Source: Erythrobacter sp. QSSC1-22B
GTDB lineage: Bacteria > Pseudomonadota > Alphaproteobacteria > Sphingomonadales > Sphingomonadaceae
Assembly: GCF_001678665.1 (NCBI RefSeq)
Contig: NZ_LZRP01000001.1
Span: 310,001-374,000 of the forward strand
Length of the DNA stretch: 64,000 nt
Direction of reading: 5' to 3'
Shown one piece after another: positions 45,883 through 56,822 of this stretch. The position numbers and the translations under genes are program-made. Position 1 is the stretch's first letter. The number at the start of each line of letters is the position of its first letter. The notes beneath the pieces are model-generated. The model made no database searches. It worked only from the letters and a program-made list of their open reading frames with translations, and had not been told where the DNA came from.

Positions 45883-46976
45883 AGCCACTGCGCCTTCGCC
45901 GCTGCGTTGATCTTGTCCGCCGCTTCCTCGATCTCTTCCATCGTGGTGTAGCGCCCCCAGCCCAGCCGGATCGAGCTCTTGGCCCGCTTGCCCGACAATC
46001 CGATCGCCGCGAGCACATGGCTGGTGCGGCCTGAGCCGCTGGCGCAGGCGGATCCGGCGGAAAACATCACGTCGCGCACCTCGCTCATCAGCCGGTTCAC
46101 ATCGAGTCCGCCATATTTTTTGGGCGGGCGAAGGTTCATATTGCCATGCCAGCGCGCGTCTTCGCTGCCGTTGAGCTTCCAGTCGGCGAACAATTCGCGT
46201 GCGCGGTGCCAGAGCTTTTCGACATGCTCGGCATCGGCTTCCATCTGCTCCTTTGCGAGCAGCGCCGCCGCGCCGAAGCCCGCGATCAGCGCGGGGCTGA
46301 GCGTGCCCGAGCGGATCCCGTATTCCTGCCCACCACCGGTCTGCACCTCGGTGAGCTCGAGCCCGTCGCGGACCCACAGCGCGCCCACGCCTTTTGGACC
46401 GTGCATCTTGTGCGCGCTGACCGCGATCATATCCGCCGCAGTCAGCTCGATCTTGCCATAGGCCTGGACCGCATCGCACAAATAGAGCGCATTGGCGCCC
46501 TTGGCCTTGCGGTGCCAGTCGATGGTCGGCTGCACCGTGCCGATCTCGTTGTTGACCTGCATCACGCAGACCAGCCGCGTGTCGGCGGGCAGGTCCTGTT
46601 TGGTGTTGCACTGGCCGTCCTTGGCGACGTTCAATTCGTGGCAGGTGCCAAGGCTGCGCGCGGTATCGAGCACCGCTGCGTGTTCGATCGCCGAAGCCGA
46701 AACCGTGCGGCGATCGTCGCGGCCCGCGGTGCCGCGGATCGCGAGGTTGATCGCCTCGGTCGCGCCCGAGGTGAAGATCACCTGGCCCCCGGCGGGGAAC
46801 AGCGCCGCGACCCGGTCGCGCGCCAGCGCAATCGCCGCGGCGGCTTCGCGCCCCATACGGTGCGGCGAGTGCGGATTGCCGAAGCCACTGCCCCCGGGGC
46901 CGTCGAGCCAGCGCATCATTTCGTCGCGCGCTTCGGGAGCGAGCGGAGTGGTCGCCTGATAATCGAGATAGATCAT
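45879..46976 (-). CDS. Cysteine desulfurase, NifS/IscS-like (first copy)
   Basis: A 365-residue PLP enzyme with MIYLDYQATTPLAPEA at the start, the PLP lysine in SAHKMHGPKGVGAL and the active cysteine in SAGSACASGSG. It moves sulfur from cysteine to Fe-S or thiolation pathways. It is coupled to the ferredoxin gene and follows a second desulfurase gene on the same strand. IscS, IscU and SufBCD are not nearby, so the exact pathway is open. Confidence 0.93.
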   Translation of the reverse strand: MIYLDYQATTPLAPEARDEMMRWLDGPGGSGFGNPHSPHRMGREAAAAIALARDRVAALFPAGGQVIFTSGATEAINLAIRGTAGRDDRRTVSASAIEHAAVLDTARSLGTCHELNVAKDGQCNTKQDLPADTRLVCVMQVNNEIGTVQPTIDWHRKAKGANALYLCDAVQAYGKIELTAADMIAVSAHKMHGPKGVGALWVRDGLELTEVQTGGGQEYGIRSGTLSPALIAGFGAAALLAKEQMEADAEHVEKLWHRARELFADWKLNGSEDARWHGNMNLRPPKKYGGLDVNRLMSEVRDVMFSAGSACASGSGRTSHVLAAIGLSGKRAKSSIRLGWGRYTTMEEIEEAADKINAAAKAQWL

Positions 46977-47036
46977 GTCGGGTACGATCCTAACGCGTGT
47001 CGCGGGGCTTGTCGAAGCGGTGTTTTGAGATTGCGG

Positions 47037-48116
47037 TCAGTCCCGCTGTGCCAGCTCGCGCCAGACGTCGCAGAAGCGTCCGACTTCTGCGCTGGTCGTC
47101 GACCAGCCGACACTGACCCGGATGGTGCGATCGGCGATATCGGGTTCGAGCTGCATCGCCTCGAGCACATGGCTGCGCTTCAGGCTGCCGCTCGAACAGG
47201 CGCTGCCCTGCGATACGGCGATGCCCGCCATGTCGAAGCGCATCAACTGCGCGCTGCCGCTCATCCCGGGCATGGCGATGGCTTGGATAAAGGGCGTCGG
47301 ATCTGCCAGCCGATCGGCCAGCCAGGTGCCGCCCATGGTGCGGCAGTCCTCGGCCAGCGCCTCGAACGCTTTGAGCACCGCGGGGTCGCAATAGGGGGTG
47401 TCGCAGGCTTCGAGCGACGCCGCCATGGCGAGCGCTGCGGGGAGGTTCTCGGTGCCCCGGCGATAGCCCCGCTCGTGCCCGCCGCTGGGCTTGAGCAGCG
47501 CGTAATCCTTCACCAGCAGAGCGCCGATACCCACCGGACCACCGAACTTATGCGCCGAGATGATCGCCATGTCGCAATCGGGCAGCGCGAACTTGCCCGC
47601 GCCTTGCGCGCAATCGGCAAGCAGCACGCCACCCGCCTGGCGCACGATCGCGGCGATGGTGACGAGATCCTGTCGCTGGCCGGTCTCGGAATTGATCTGC
47701 TGAACCGCCACCAGCGGGCGCTCGCGGCGGATCGCTTCCTGCAGCACCTCCAGATCGAGCGCGCCATCGGAGCGCATCGGCAGCCGCTCGGCATCGGGCG
47801 CCGCGCCGAGGATGGCGTCGTGCTCGGTGGCGGCGACCAGTCGCGCGCCGGCCTGCGCGCTGCCCAGCGCCAGTTGCGCGGCCTCGCTCGCCCCCGAGGT
47901 GAAGATGATTTCGCCCTCCCATCCAAGCGCCGCAGCGATCCGCGCGCGCGCATCCTCCAGCGCGGCCTTAGCCTTGCGCCCCTCGGCGTGCGGACTGCTC
48001 GGATTGGCCCACAGCCCCCAGCCCTCCTCCAGCGCGGCGAGCGCTTGCGGCCGGATCGGGGTGGTGGCGGCGTGATCGAGATAGATGCGTTCGGCGATGG
48101 GACAGGCTCTAAACAA
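47037..48116 (-). CDS. Cysteine desulfurase, NifS/IscS-like (second copy)
   Basis: A 359-residue paralogue with IYLDHAATTPIRP, PLP lysine in SAHKFGGPVGIGAL and active cysteine in QGSACSSGSLKRSHVL. It differs clearly from the downstream copy. The only start giving the conserved N-terminus appears to be a TTG (48114-48116), without a clear Shine-Dalgarno, so the exact start is uncertain. It is divergent from the hydrolase gene across 93 bases. In alphaproteobacteria such genes often belong to the suf region. Confidence 0.9.
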   Translation of the reverse strand: MFRACPIAERIYLDHAATTPIRPQALAALEEGWGLWANPSSPHAEGRKAKAALEDARARIAAALGWEGEIIFTSGASEAAQLALGSAQAGARLVAATEHDAILGAAPDAERLPMRSDGALDLEVLQEAIRRERPLVAVQQINSETGQRQDLVTIAAIVRQAGGVLLADCAQGAGKFALPDCDMAIISAHKFGGPVGIGALLVKDYALLKPSGGHERGYRRGTENLPAALAMAASLEACDTPYCDPAVLKAFEALAEDCRTMGGTWLADRLADPTPFIQAIAMPGMSGSAQLMRFDMAGIAVSQGSACSSGSLKRSHVLEAMQLEPDIADRTIRVSVGWSTTSAEVGRFCDVWRELAQRD

Positions 48117-48209
48117 TTGCGAATTGCGATGGAAAGCCTATATAGCCCGCGACTTCCCGCGCGCCACCACCGGCAGCACGGGCCAACCATCTCGCTAGGT
48201 ACTCCAACC

Positions 48210-48866
48210 ATGCCGACCGTCATCTTCCCCGGCCCCGAGGGCCGTCTCGAAGGCCGTTTTTCGCCTGCGCCGCGCCCGCGCGCGCCGGTCGCGATGATCC
48301 TCCATCCGCACCCCCAGGGCGGCGGGACGATGAACGAGCAGATCACCCAGAAGCTCTACAAGAATTTCGTCGATCGCGGGTTTGCGGTATTGCGGTTCAA
48401 CTTCCGCGGCGTCGGCCGTAGCCAGGGCAGTTTCGACAATGGCGTGGGCGAATTGTCCGATGCCGCCTCGGCGCTCGACTGGGTCCAGTCGATCCATCCC
48501 GAGGCGCAGACGACCTGGGTCGCGGGCGTCAGCTTCGGCTCGCTGATCGGAATGCAATTGCTGATGCGCCGCCCCGAAGTGCGCGGCTGGATCTCGATCG
48601 GCGCCCCGGCGAGCATGTATGATTTCTCGTTCCTCGCCCCCTGCCCGGCCAGCGGGATCTTCATCCACGGCGCGCAGGACACGGTGGTCCAGCCCAACGC
48701 CGTGACCAAGCTGGTCGAGAAGCTGCGCACCCAGAAGCACATCACCGTGCATCACGAGGAAATCCCCCGCGCCAACCACTTCTTCGAGAACGAGCAGGAC
48801 GAGTTGATGGCCTCGGTCGACAATTACCTCGACTTCCGGCTCGATCCTTCCTGCCCGATCAAGTGA
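48210..48866 (+). CDS. Alpha/beta hydrolase (YqiA/dienelactone-hydrolase-like)
   Basis: A 218-residue hydrolase with the opening HPHPQGGGTMNE, the strand VLRFNFRGVGRSQG, the nucleophile elbow GVSFGS (near 107), an acid in HGAQDTVVQP and a histidine in ANHFF. This subfamily is commonly encoded beside cysteine desulfurase and suf genes in alphaproteobacteria, as here, but its reaction is unknown. It is soluble, with no signal peptide. Confidence 0.88.
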   Translation: MPTVIFPGPEGRLEGRFSPAPRPRAPVAMILHPHPQGGGTMNEQITQKLYKNFVDRGFAVLRFNFRGVGRSQGSFDNGVGELSDAASALDWVQSIHPEAQTTWVAGVSFGSLIGMQLLMRRPEVRGWISIGAPASMYDFSFLAPCPASGIFIHGAQDTVVQPNAVTKLVEKLRTQKHITVHHEEIPRANHFFENEQDELMASVDNYLDFRLDPSCPIK

Positions 48867-48990
48867 CGGCAGCCTCGGGCCTGCGATAGTCCCGAAGATC
48901 CGCAAGCCATCGAAATTCTCCTGCGCCGTTAGCCGGCGCGAGGGTAAACGCGTTGCATCGGGCAACGCGAAATGTCTTGCAGGACTCGTG

Positions 48991-49002
48991 ATGTTGTAAC
49001 AT
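48991..49002. promoter_or_regulatory. Palindrome upstream of tonB, possible Zur-type operator
   Basis: ATGTT-GT-AACAT forms a 12-base inverted repeat about 70 bases before the tonB start. It differs at one base from the ATGTTATAACAT core seen in zinc-uptake regulator sites. It is the only striking dyad in the 204-base gap. Assignment to Zur is a guess. Confidence 0.35.
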
Positions 49003-49070
49003 TCTCTCTGCGCAGGCCGTCCGGCTTCTCTCGTCGCACTGGCGGTCGCAACCAGAGAGAGGACTGTCTA

Positions 49071-49778
49071 ATGGCCTATGCCGACCAGACCCGCCGCCCG
49101 TCTCCCGCCAGCATGATCGCAGTCGTAGCGGTCCACGCCGCGATCGGCACCGCACTGATCACCGGCCTGTCGTTCACCGGGGTACTGAAGCCGCCGCCCA
49201 AGCCGCTCAGCGGAGCCCAGATCGAACTGCCCAAGCCACCCCCGCCCGAACCGCTACCCGACCCGCGAGCCGAGCCGAAACCCGAACCCAGCGCACAGGC
49301 CAGCAATCCACGCGATACGATCGTCGCACCCCGGGCCCCGATCTCATTCGCTGCGCCGACGCCACCGTTCCAGACCACCGAGCTCGTCCTCCCGCGCTAT
49401 CCGATGATCCGGCAACCGGGTCCGGACCCGACCGCAAGTCCGGCACCGCAGCCGAGCGCTGCCCCGAGCGCGAGCGGCGTCGCGCCACTGGCCGCGCGTC
49501 CGCGGACCGATCCCGGGCGCTGGATCACCACCAACGACTATCGTTCGAGCTGGATTGCACGCGAGCTGACCGGAACCGCCCGCTTCCGGCTCGAGATCGC
49601 CGCCGACGGCCGCGTCACCGATTGCGCGATCACCGGTTCCACCGGCCATGCGGCGCTCGATACGGCGACCTGCCGCCTGCTCGAACAGCGCGCGCGCTTC
49701 GAACCGGCGCGCAATTCCAGGGGGGACGCGGTGGCAAGCAGCTTTGCCAATGCCGTCAGATGGGAATTGCCCGACTGA
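49071..49778 (+). CDS. Energy transducer TonB
   Basis: A 235-residue protein with one N-terminal membrane segment (about 15-36), a long Pro-rich spacer (about 45-135, many PKP/PEP repeats) and a C-terminal TonB domain with RFRLEIAADGRVTDC and GHAALDTATCRLL. It passes proton-motive energy to outer-membrane receptors such as the one at the left edge. AGAGAGGA precedes the ATG. ExbB and ExbD genes are not adjacent. Confidence 0.92.
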   Translation: MAYADQTRRPSPASMIAVVAVHAAIGTALITGLSFTGVLKPPPKPLSGAQIELPKPPPPEPLPDPRAEPKPEPSAQASNPRDTIVAPRAPISFAAPTPPFQTTELVLPRYPMIRQPGPDPTASPAPQPSAAPSASGVAPLAARPRTDPGRWITTNDYRSSWIARELTGTARFRLEIAADGRVTDCAITGSTGHAALDTATCRLLEQRARFEPARNSRGDAVASSFANAVRWELPD

Positions 49779-49818
49779 GTCCCGCCTCAATCACAGAGAC
49801 GCGATCGCAAAGACGCGA

Positions 49819-50028
49819 TCACTCGGTCGCGCCCCGCTCGATCCGGTCGAGCGGGGCCATCCCGCCCCCGTCGGGCACGGTCCAGATCGCAACATTGACC
49901 AGCGCGACCGCGACCAGCACCAGCATCAGCGCCGCCTGTTTGCGGTGGCCGCGCTTCCACGCCAGCCAGGCGCCTCCGATCAAGGCGATGGCGGCGAGGA
50001 CGGTGATGGACAGCGCAATGTCGAGCAT
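49819..50028 (-). CDS. Small two-segment membrane protein, unknown
   Basis: A 69-residue protein with two hydrophobic segments (about 3-21 and 31-50) joined by a basic loop (WKRGHRKQ), followed by a short soluble tail. I do not recognise a family. AGAGAG lies 6 bases before the chosen ATG at 50028. It sits between tonB (convergent) and the DUF3597 gene (divergent). Confidence 0.6.
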   Translation of the reverse strand: MLDIALSITVLAAIALIGGAWLAWKRGHRKQAALMLVLVAVALVNVAIWTVPDGGGMAPLDRIERGATE

Positions 50029-50153
50029 GGTGCTCTCTTGGCAGTCCCGCCCGCTTGGCGAAAGCCCGTTTCGCAAGGAACGCCACGCTCCGGCTGCCGT
50101 TGGGCAAGAGCAGGCGTATCATTGCGATGCGCCACAATCGGAGCGCGATTTCC

Positions 50154-50567
50154 ATGGGTATCTTCAGTTCGATCAAGGATGCAATCTTCGGGACCGATCC
50201 CGAACCTTCGAAAACCCGCGCGACCCAAGCTCCGGCGAGCCCCATGCCACCGCCCGCCGTGACGACTCCTGGTGCTGGCAGTATCGAAGAACCAAACCCG
50301 GGCCGCGCTGCGGGCGACCGGATCGATGTCGAGAACAATCTCGATTCGATGCCCGGTTCCGACCGCCTCAACTGGCGCACCTCGATCGTCGATCTGCTCA
50401 AGCTCATCAACGTCGATTCCGATCTCGAGAGCCGCAAGGCGCTCGCGGCCGAACTCGGACTGAAGGACTACACCGGGAGTTCGGAAGACAATCTGTGGCT
50501 GCACCGCAAAACGATGCGGGCCCTCGCCGAGAGCGGTGGCGACGTTCCGGCCCACTATATCGATTGA
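50154..50567 (+). CDS. DUF3597 family protein
   Basis: A 137-residue protein with the DUF3597 layout: an N-terminal GIFSSIKDAIFG, a low-complexity Ala/Pro linker (about 20-55), and the conserved C-terminal part WRTSIVDLLKLINVDSD, SRKALAAELG, NLWLHRKTMRALAESGG. The C-terminal domain is thought to be a small helical peptidoglycan- or protein-binding module; no function is established. It is cytoplasmic by sequence. Confidence 0.88.
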   Translation: MGIFSSIKDAIFGTDPEPSKTRATQAPASPMPPPAVTTPGAGSIEEPNPGRAAGDRIDVENNLDSMPGSDRLNWRTSIVDLLKLINVDSDLESRKALAAELGLKDYTGSSEDNLWLHRKTMRALAESGGDVPAHYID

Positions 50568-50616
50568 TTTGGCAGGACATTTGACAGGATAATGCCGGGC
50601 GCTCACACCGCCCGGC

Positions 50617-52479
50617 ATGACCCAGACCAGCTTTGCCCTCACCCGTCGCCAGGCCCTAGCCGGGCTTGGCGCGACCACCGCACTTACGCTTGGCGGCTGC
50701 GCCGCGACCGGGCGCCCCGCCGCCATCGGGCAGGCGCAGACAATCGGCGCCGAACGTCTGCTCGAGGTGGTGGCCTACAATTTGCTCGAGCACGAGCCCG
50801 AGCGCGCCACCTCGCTCGGGGTCGACACCGGGCGCTATTCCGAAATGCGGGCCCGGCTGAAGGACGCCTCGCAGACCGGGCAGGATCTCTACGCGGCAAC
50901 GTTGCGCCGCGATCTCGACCGGGTTCGTGCCGTCCCGCGAGACGGGCTTGATTCCGACATAGTGACCAGCCTCGAAGTGGTCGAAAGCGCCTATTCCACC
51001 GCGCTCGACGGTTTTGCCCTGCCCTATGGCGATGTCGCCGTCGGCAGCTGGCGCAACGCCCCCTACGTGGTGATCCAGAATGTCGGCACCTATCTCGACA
51101 TGCCGCGCTTCCTCGACAGCACCCACCCGCTCGAGGACGGCAGCGATGCCGATGCCTATATGGAACGGCTGGAAGCCTTGCCCGGGGTGCTCGATGGCGA
51201 GCTGGAACGGATTCAGGCAGCGCGCGGCATGGGCGTGGTCCCGCCCGCCTTCCTGATCGACAAGGCGCTCGAGCAGATGCAGAGTACGATCGCCAGCGCG
51301 CAATCGGGCGAGCTGTTCGTCGCGCAATTGCGCCAGAACCTCGCCGCCAAGGGCATGCCGAGCGCGTTTGCCGCGCGCGCGCAACCGCTGGTCACTGGAC
51401 CGATCGCCGAGGCGCTGACCCGCCAGCTCGCCGAACTCGGCCTCCAGCGCGGCATGGCGGACAATGATGCCGGGATGTGGAGCCAGCCGCGCGGCGACGA
51501 ATGCTACGCCTGGGCCTTGCGCGCCAGCACCACCACCACCCAGAGCCCCGACGAGGTCCACGAGGCCGGGCTGGAAGAACTCGCCATGCTCCACGCGCGG
51601 ATGGACCCGATCCTGCGCGAGATCGGCTACACCAGCGGCACCGTCGGCGAGCGGATGCAGGCGCTGAGCCGCGACCCGCGCTATCAGTTTGCCCAGGGCG
51701 ATCCGGGTCGCGCCGAGATCATGAGCTTTATCGAGGAGCGGATCGACTGGATCACCGCGCAAATGCCGCGCGCCTTCAACACGCTGGTCGATCCCACGCT
51801 CGAGGTCCGCCGCCTGCCCCTGTCCGAGGAACCCGGCGCGCCGGCCGCCTATGGCGGTGCGGGCAGCAAGGACGGGACGATCCCGGGCCGGATGTGGATC
51901 AACCTGCGAACCACCGATCTTCACCGCAAATACGATCTCGCCGACCTGACCTATCACGAGACCATCCCGGGCCATGTCTGGGAAGGCGAATATTCCAACC
52001 GTCTGCCGCTGATCCGTTCGATCCTCGCCTTCAACGCCTTCTCCGAAGGCTGGGCGCTCTATGGCGAGCAGATCGCCGACGAGCTCGGCGCCTATGACGA
52101 GTTCAAGGTCGGGCGGCTTGGCTATCTCCAGGCGATGGCCTTCCGTGCCTGCCGGATGGTGGTCGACACCGGGCTCCATCACAAGCGCTGGACCCGCGAA
52201 CAGGCGCGCAATTTCTTCGTCGAGCGCAACGGCAGCAAATACGAGGAAGTCGCCTCCGAGGTCGATCGTTATTGCAGCTGGCCGGGCCAGGCCTGCGGGT
52301 ACAAGGTCGGCCACAGCGAAATCGTCCGCCAGCGCGCCCGCGCCGAGGCGGAACTGGGCGACGCCTATGATTTCAAAGCGTTCAACGACGCGGTGGTCTT
52401 GGGCGGCAATGCGCCGCTCGATGTCCTGGGCCGGAACGTTGGCCGGTACATTGCCGGTGCATCGAAACAGGCCGGCTGA
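50617..52479 (+). CDS. DUF885 family zinc peptidase-like lipoprotein, Tat-type signal
   Basis: The 620-residue protein has a twin-arginine signal (TRRQALAGLG) ending in the lipobox TLGGC, so it is probably a Tat-exported lipoprotein. The gluzincin motif HETIPGH is near residues 447-453 and the third ligand is probably the Glu in FSEGWALYGEQ (near 474). The family resembles M32-like carboxypeptidases and is widespread in Sphingomonadales, but substrates are unknown. Confidence 0.9.
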   Translation: MTQTSFALTRRQALAGLGATTALTLGGCAATGRPAAIGQAQTIGAERLLEVVAYNLLEHEPERATSLGVDTGRYSEMRARLKDASQTGQDLYAATLRRDLDRVRAVPRDGLDSDIVTSLEVVESAYSTALDGFALPYGDVAVGSWRNAPYVVIQNVGTYLDMPRFLDSTHPLEDGSDADAYMERLEALPGVLDGELERIQAARGMGVVPPAFLIDKALEQMQSTIASAQSGELFVAQLRQNLAAKGMPSAFAARAQPLVTGPIAEALTRQLAELGLQRGMADNDAGMWSQPRGDECYAWALRASTTTTQSPDEVHEAGLEELAMLHARMDPILREIGYTSGTVGERMQALSRDPRYQFAQGDPGRAEIMSFIEERIDWITAQMPRAFNTLVDPTLEVRRLPLSEEPGAPAAYGGAGSKDGTIPGRMWINLRTTDLHRKYDLADLTYHETIPGHVWEGEYSNRLPLIRSILAFNAFSEGWALYGEQIADELGAYDEFKVGRLGYLQAMAFRACRMVVDTGLHHKRWTREQARNFFVERNGSKYEEVASEVDRYCSWPGQACGYKVGHSEIVRQRARAEAELGDAYDFKAFNDAVVLGGNAPLDVLGRNVGRYIAGASKQAG

Positions 52480-52566
52480 AAGACGCGCAATGACGCTGGC
52501 TTGGCGAGCCTTCGGTTCCCCCAACTGCAGTCGTCGCCAATCAGGTTGGACCGCACCCCAAAGAAA

Positions 52567-52602
52567 ACCCCCGCTCCGGTTGCCCGGGCGGGGGTCTCCT
52601 CT
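52567..52602 (-). terminator. Intrinsic terminator of pckA
   Basis: ACCCCCGC and GCGGGGGT (52567-52574 with 52588-52595) form a strong stem with extra pairs toward the loop. On the minus strand it is followed by TTTTCTTT (the A-run at 52559-52567), so it terminates pckA transcription, which ends 52 bases before it. It also faces the stop of the DUF885 gene. Confidence 0.75.
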
Positions 52603-52654
52603 CCAACCGGCAATCCGGTCTGGTAACTGGCTGGTCTGGTAACTGGCAGTAAAC

Positions 52655-54259
<1,605 letters not shown>

Positions 54260-54449
54260 TGAAGTCTCCGAACTGAACGGGCTGTATGAGGCGGCGCGGT
54301 TACATGCGAATGCACGGAGCCTTCTCGAACTATTAGGCAAGCCATGCCGCCGCGTCAATTTGAAGGATGTATTCACCATGAGGCGGCGCATCGAACCGCG
54401 ATTCCAGCGCGTTGAATTGGCGTAGCAAAGCGGATAGGCAGAACCCGAC
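54260..54449. other. Divergent regulatory region, pckA / chvI
   Basis: A 190-base gap that should hold the promoters of pckA and of the chvI-chvG run. By analogy with rhizobia, ChvI may bind here. I could not pick out a repeat or operator by eye. Confidence 0.4.
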
Positions 54450-55244
54450 ATGGACAATGGTATGCCTCAACCCGATCTTGGAAACGCGGAGCATTCCGCC
54501 ACACCGGAAACTGCGGCCCCGGTCGACGGCCGAACCGTCATCGCGCTGGTCGACGACGATCGCAATATTCTGACTACAGTGTCGATTGCGCTGCAGTCCG
54601 AAGGCTATGCCACCAGGGTGTATTCCGATGGCGAAGCAGCGCTCAAAGCGCTCCTCGAAAACCCGCCGCATCTCGCCGTATTCGACATCAAGATGCCCAA
54701 GATGGACGGAATGGAATTGCTGCGCAGACTGCGCGAACATTCCGCGCTGCCGGTAATTTTTCTAACCAGCAAGGATCACGAGCAGGACGAGGAAGCGGGG
54801 CTCGAACTTGGCGCTGACGACTATATCGCCAAGCCCTTCAGCCTTCGCCTGTTGCTGGCACGCATTCGCGCGATCCTCCGCCGCAGCGATGCGGTTCTCC
54901 CCGAGGGTGCCACCGCGCCAGCTGAGAGCGAACGGCCCACCGAGAAGATCGAGCGCGGACGGCTGGTGATGGACCCGGCGCGCCACCAGGTTACTTGGGG
55001 CGGCCGAGCGGTCTCGCTGACGGTTACCGAATTCCTGATCCTCGAGGCGCTGGCGCAACGCCCGGGCGTGATCAAGAGCCGCAACCAGTTGATGGATGCC
55101 GCCTATCCCGACGATGTCTTCGTCGACGATCGTACGGTGGACAGCCATATCAAGCGTATGCGGCGCAAATTCCGGGTGGTGGACGACGGGTTCTCGGCGA
55201 TCGATACACTCTACGGCGCCGGCTACAGCTTCGCCGAGAACTGA
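54450..55244 (+). CDS. chvI: Response regulator ChvI (OmpR family)
   Basis: A 264-residue regulator with a receiver domain (phosphoacceptor in [14 protein letters not shown], near 80; Lys in YIAKPFS) and a winged-helix DNA-binding domain ending in [17 protein letters not shown] 25-residue unconserved N-terminal tail precedes it. The signature and context (pckA, chvG, hprK) identify ChvI, which controls envelope stress, acid response and carbon genes in rhizobia and Agrobacterium. chvG follows five bases later. Confidence 0.94.
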   Translation: MDNGMPQPDLGNAEHSATPETAAPVDGRTVIALVDDDRNILTTVSIALQSEGYATRVYSDGEAALKALLENPPHLAVFDIKMPKMDGMELLRRLREHSALPVIFLTSKDHEQDEEAGLELGADDYIAKPFSLRLLLARIRAILRRSDAVLPEGATAPAESERPTEKIERGRLVMDPARHQVTWGGRAVSLTVTEFLILEALAQRPGVIKSRNQLMDAAYPDDVFVDDRTVDSHIKRMRRKFRVVDDGFSAIDTLYGAGYSFAEN

Positions 55245-55249
55245 ACGGC

Positions 55250-56818
55250 ATGACTGATCGGAGCAAGCGGTCCCCGGGCGATCCGCGGATCGAGCAGATG
55301 CGCTGGCAAGGACGGCTCTCGCTGACGAGCCGGATTCTGTTCGTCAACGTGTTGCCGCTGGTGCTGCTGGGCGGCGGGTTCATCTATCTCGATTCCTATC
55401 GCGAACAATTGCTCGACGAACGTTTCAAGCTGGCGCTGGTGGAGGCGCAAATCACCGCCGAAGCGCTGGCGGGCGCCAGCGATGCGAGGCAGGATGCGCT
55501 GCTGATCCAGATCGGCAAGGAGCAACGCCTGCGCATTCGCGTCTATGGTCCCGAGGGCATGCTCGAATCCGACAGTTTCGCACTCGGTCCGCCTTCCTAC
55601 ACGCTGGCCGAAAAGCCCACCGACGGGAACGAGGAATTCGCGCTCACGCTTGATCGCTGGTTCGACCGGATCGTTGGCGCCCCTCCGCTGCCCGACTATG
55701 TCGAGCCAACTTCCACGCACGCCGACGCCTGGCCCGAGCTGGCCCGTGCGCGCAGCGAGAGCCTGACCCAGATCGTGCTGCGAGACGCCCCCGATGGCAG
55801 CCATGTCATCACCGCGGGGGCGCCGGTGGGGCTCGATGGCAATACGCTGCTGATCACTCGCAATCCGGTCGATATCAACCAGCGAGTGCGCGAGGCGCGC
55901 TCGACCGTGGCGCTCGTGGTGCTGGTTGCGCTGCTGGTCTCGACATTGCTGTCGCTGTTTCTCGCGCAGACGATCGTGCGCCCCTTGCGGGAACTGGTCC
56001 AGGCAGCGGTGCGCGTGCGACAGGGCCGCGACCGCCAGGTCGAGGTTCCGCGCCTGCCGCAACGTCGCGATGAGGTCGGCATGCTGGCGCGCGCCGTTTC
56101 GGACATGACCGGCGCGCTGCGTCAGCGAATCGATGCGGTCGAGAGTTTTGCTGCCGATGTCGCGCACGAGATCAAGAACCCGCTTGCCAGCCTGCGTAGT
56201 GCGGTCGAGTCGCTAGCCAAAGTCGAGGACCCCGACCTGCGCCGCCAACTCAACGAAATCGCCAGCCACGACGTGCGCCGGATCGACCGGCTGGTGAGCG
56301 ACATTTCAGACGCCAGTCGCATCGATGCCGAACTATCGCGGACCACCTTCGAAGAACTCGATCTGGCCCAGCTTGTCGCGAACATCATCGGTTCGCGCGA
56401 GGACCGCCATGAGAACGAAGGCAGGATGATCCGCTTCGACGCCCCCACGGGCTCGTATCGTGTGATGGGCGAGCCTGCGCGGCTCGAGCGGGTGATCGAA
56501 AACCTGTTGGACAATGCGGTTTCCTTCTCCCCGCCCGACGGCGCTATCGCGATCGATCTCGAGCGAGGCGACGGAAGGGTTCTGCTCGCGGTGAGCGACG
56601 AAGGCCCGGGGATTCCGGAAGAGCGGCGCGAGCAGATATTCGATCGCTTCCACTCGCTGCGCCCCGATGCCGAGGAGTTCGGCAATCACTCCGGGCTCGG
56701 CCTGGCTATCGCCCGCGCCGTGGCCGAGGCGCATGACGGCACCCTGACCGCCCCGCCGCGCAAGGATGGGGGGGGCGGAGCCTGCTTCGTCCTGAGCCTG
56801 CCGGCAATCAAGGGCTGA
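55250..56818 (+). CDS. chvG: Sensor histidine kinase ChvG
   Basis: The 522-residue kinase has two membrane segments (about 30-47 and 225-245) enclosing a periplasmic sensor domain of about 180 residues, a HAMP domain, the phosphoacceptor site FAADVAHEIKNPLASLRSA (near 300) and an HATPase domain (ENLLDNAVSFSPPDG, DEGPGIPEERREQIFDRF, GLGLAIARAV). It senses envelope or acid stress and phosphorylates ChvI. hprK begins four bases after its stop. Confidence 0.94.
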   Translation: MTDRSKRSPGDPRIEQMRWQGRLSLTSRILFVNVLPLVLLGGGFIYLDSYREQLLDERFKLALVEAQITAEALAGASDARQDALLIQIGKEQRLRIRVYGPEGMLESDSFALGPPSYTLAEKPTDGNEEFALTLDRWFDRIVGAPPLPDYVEPTSTHADAWPELARARSESLTQIVLRDAPDGSHVITAGAPVGLDGNTLLITRNPVDINQRVREARSTVALVVLVALLVSTLLSLFLAQTIVRPLRELVQAAVRVRQGRDRQVEVPRLPQRRDEVGMLARAVSDMTGALRQRIDAVESFAADVAHEIKNPLASLRSAVESLAKVEDPDLRRQLNEIASHDVRRIDRLVSDISDASRIDAELSRTTFEELDLAQLVANIIGSREDRHENEGRMIRFDAPTGSYRVMGEPARLERVIENLLDNAVSFSPPDGAIAIDLERGDGRVLLAVSDEGPGIPEERREQIFDRFHSLRPDAEEFGNHSGLGLAIARAVAEAHDGTLTAPPRKDGGGGACFVLSLPAIKG

Positions 56819-56822
56819 GTGC

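Noticed and set aside
46146..48209. Long plus-strand open frame leading into the hydrolase at 48210
   Set aside because: It runs antisense through both cysteine desulfurases; only the part from 48210 has hydrolase motifs and a credible start.
54260..54457. N-terminal extension of pckA
   Set aside because: The residues before the GTG at 54259 do not resemble PEP carboxykinase, overlap the chvI start, and a good Shine-Dalgarno precedes the GTG.
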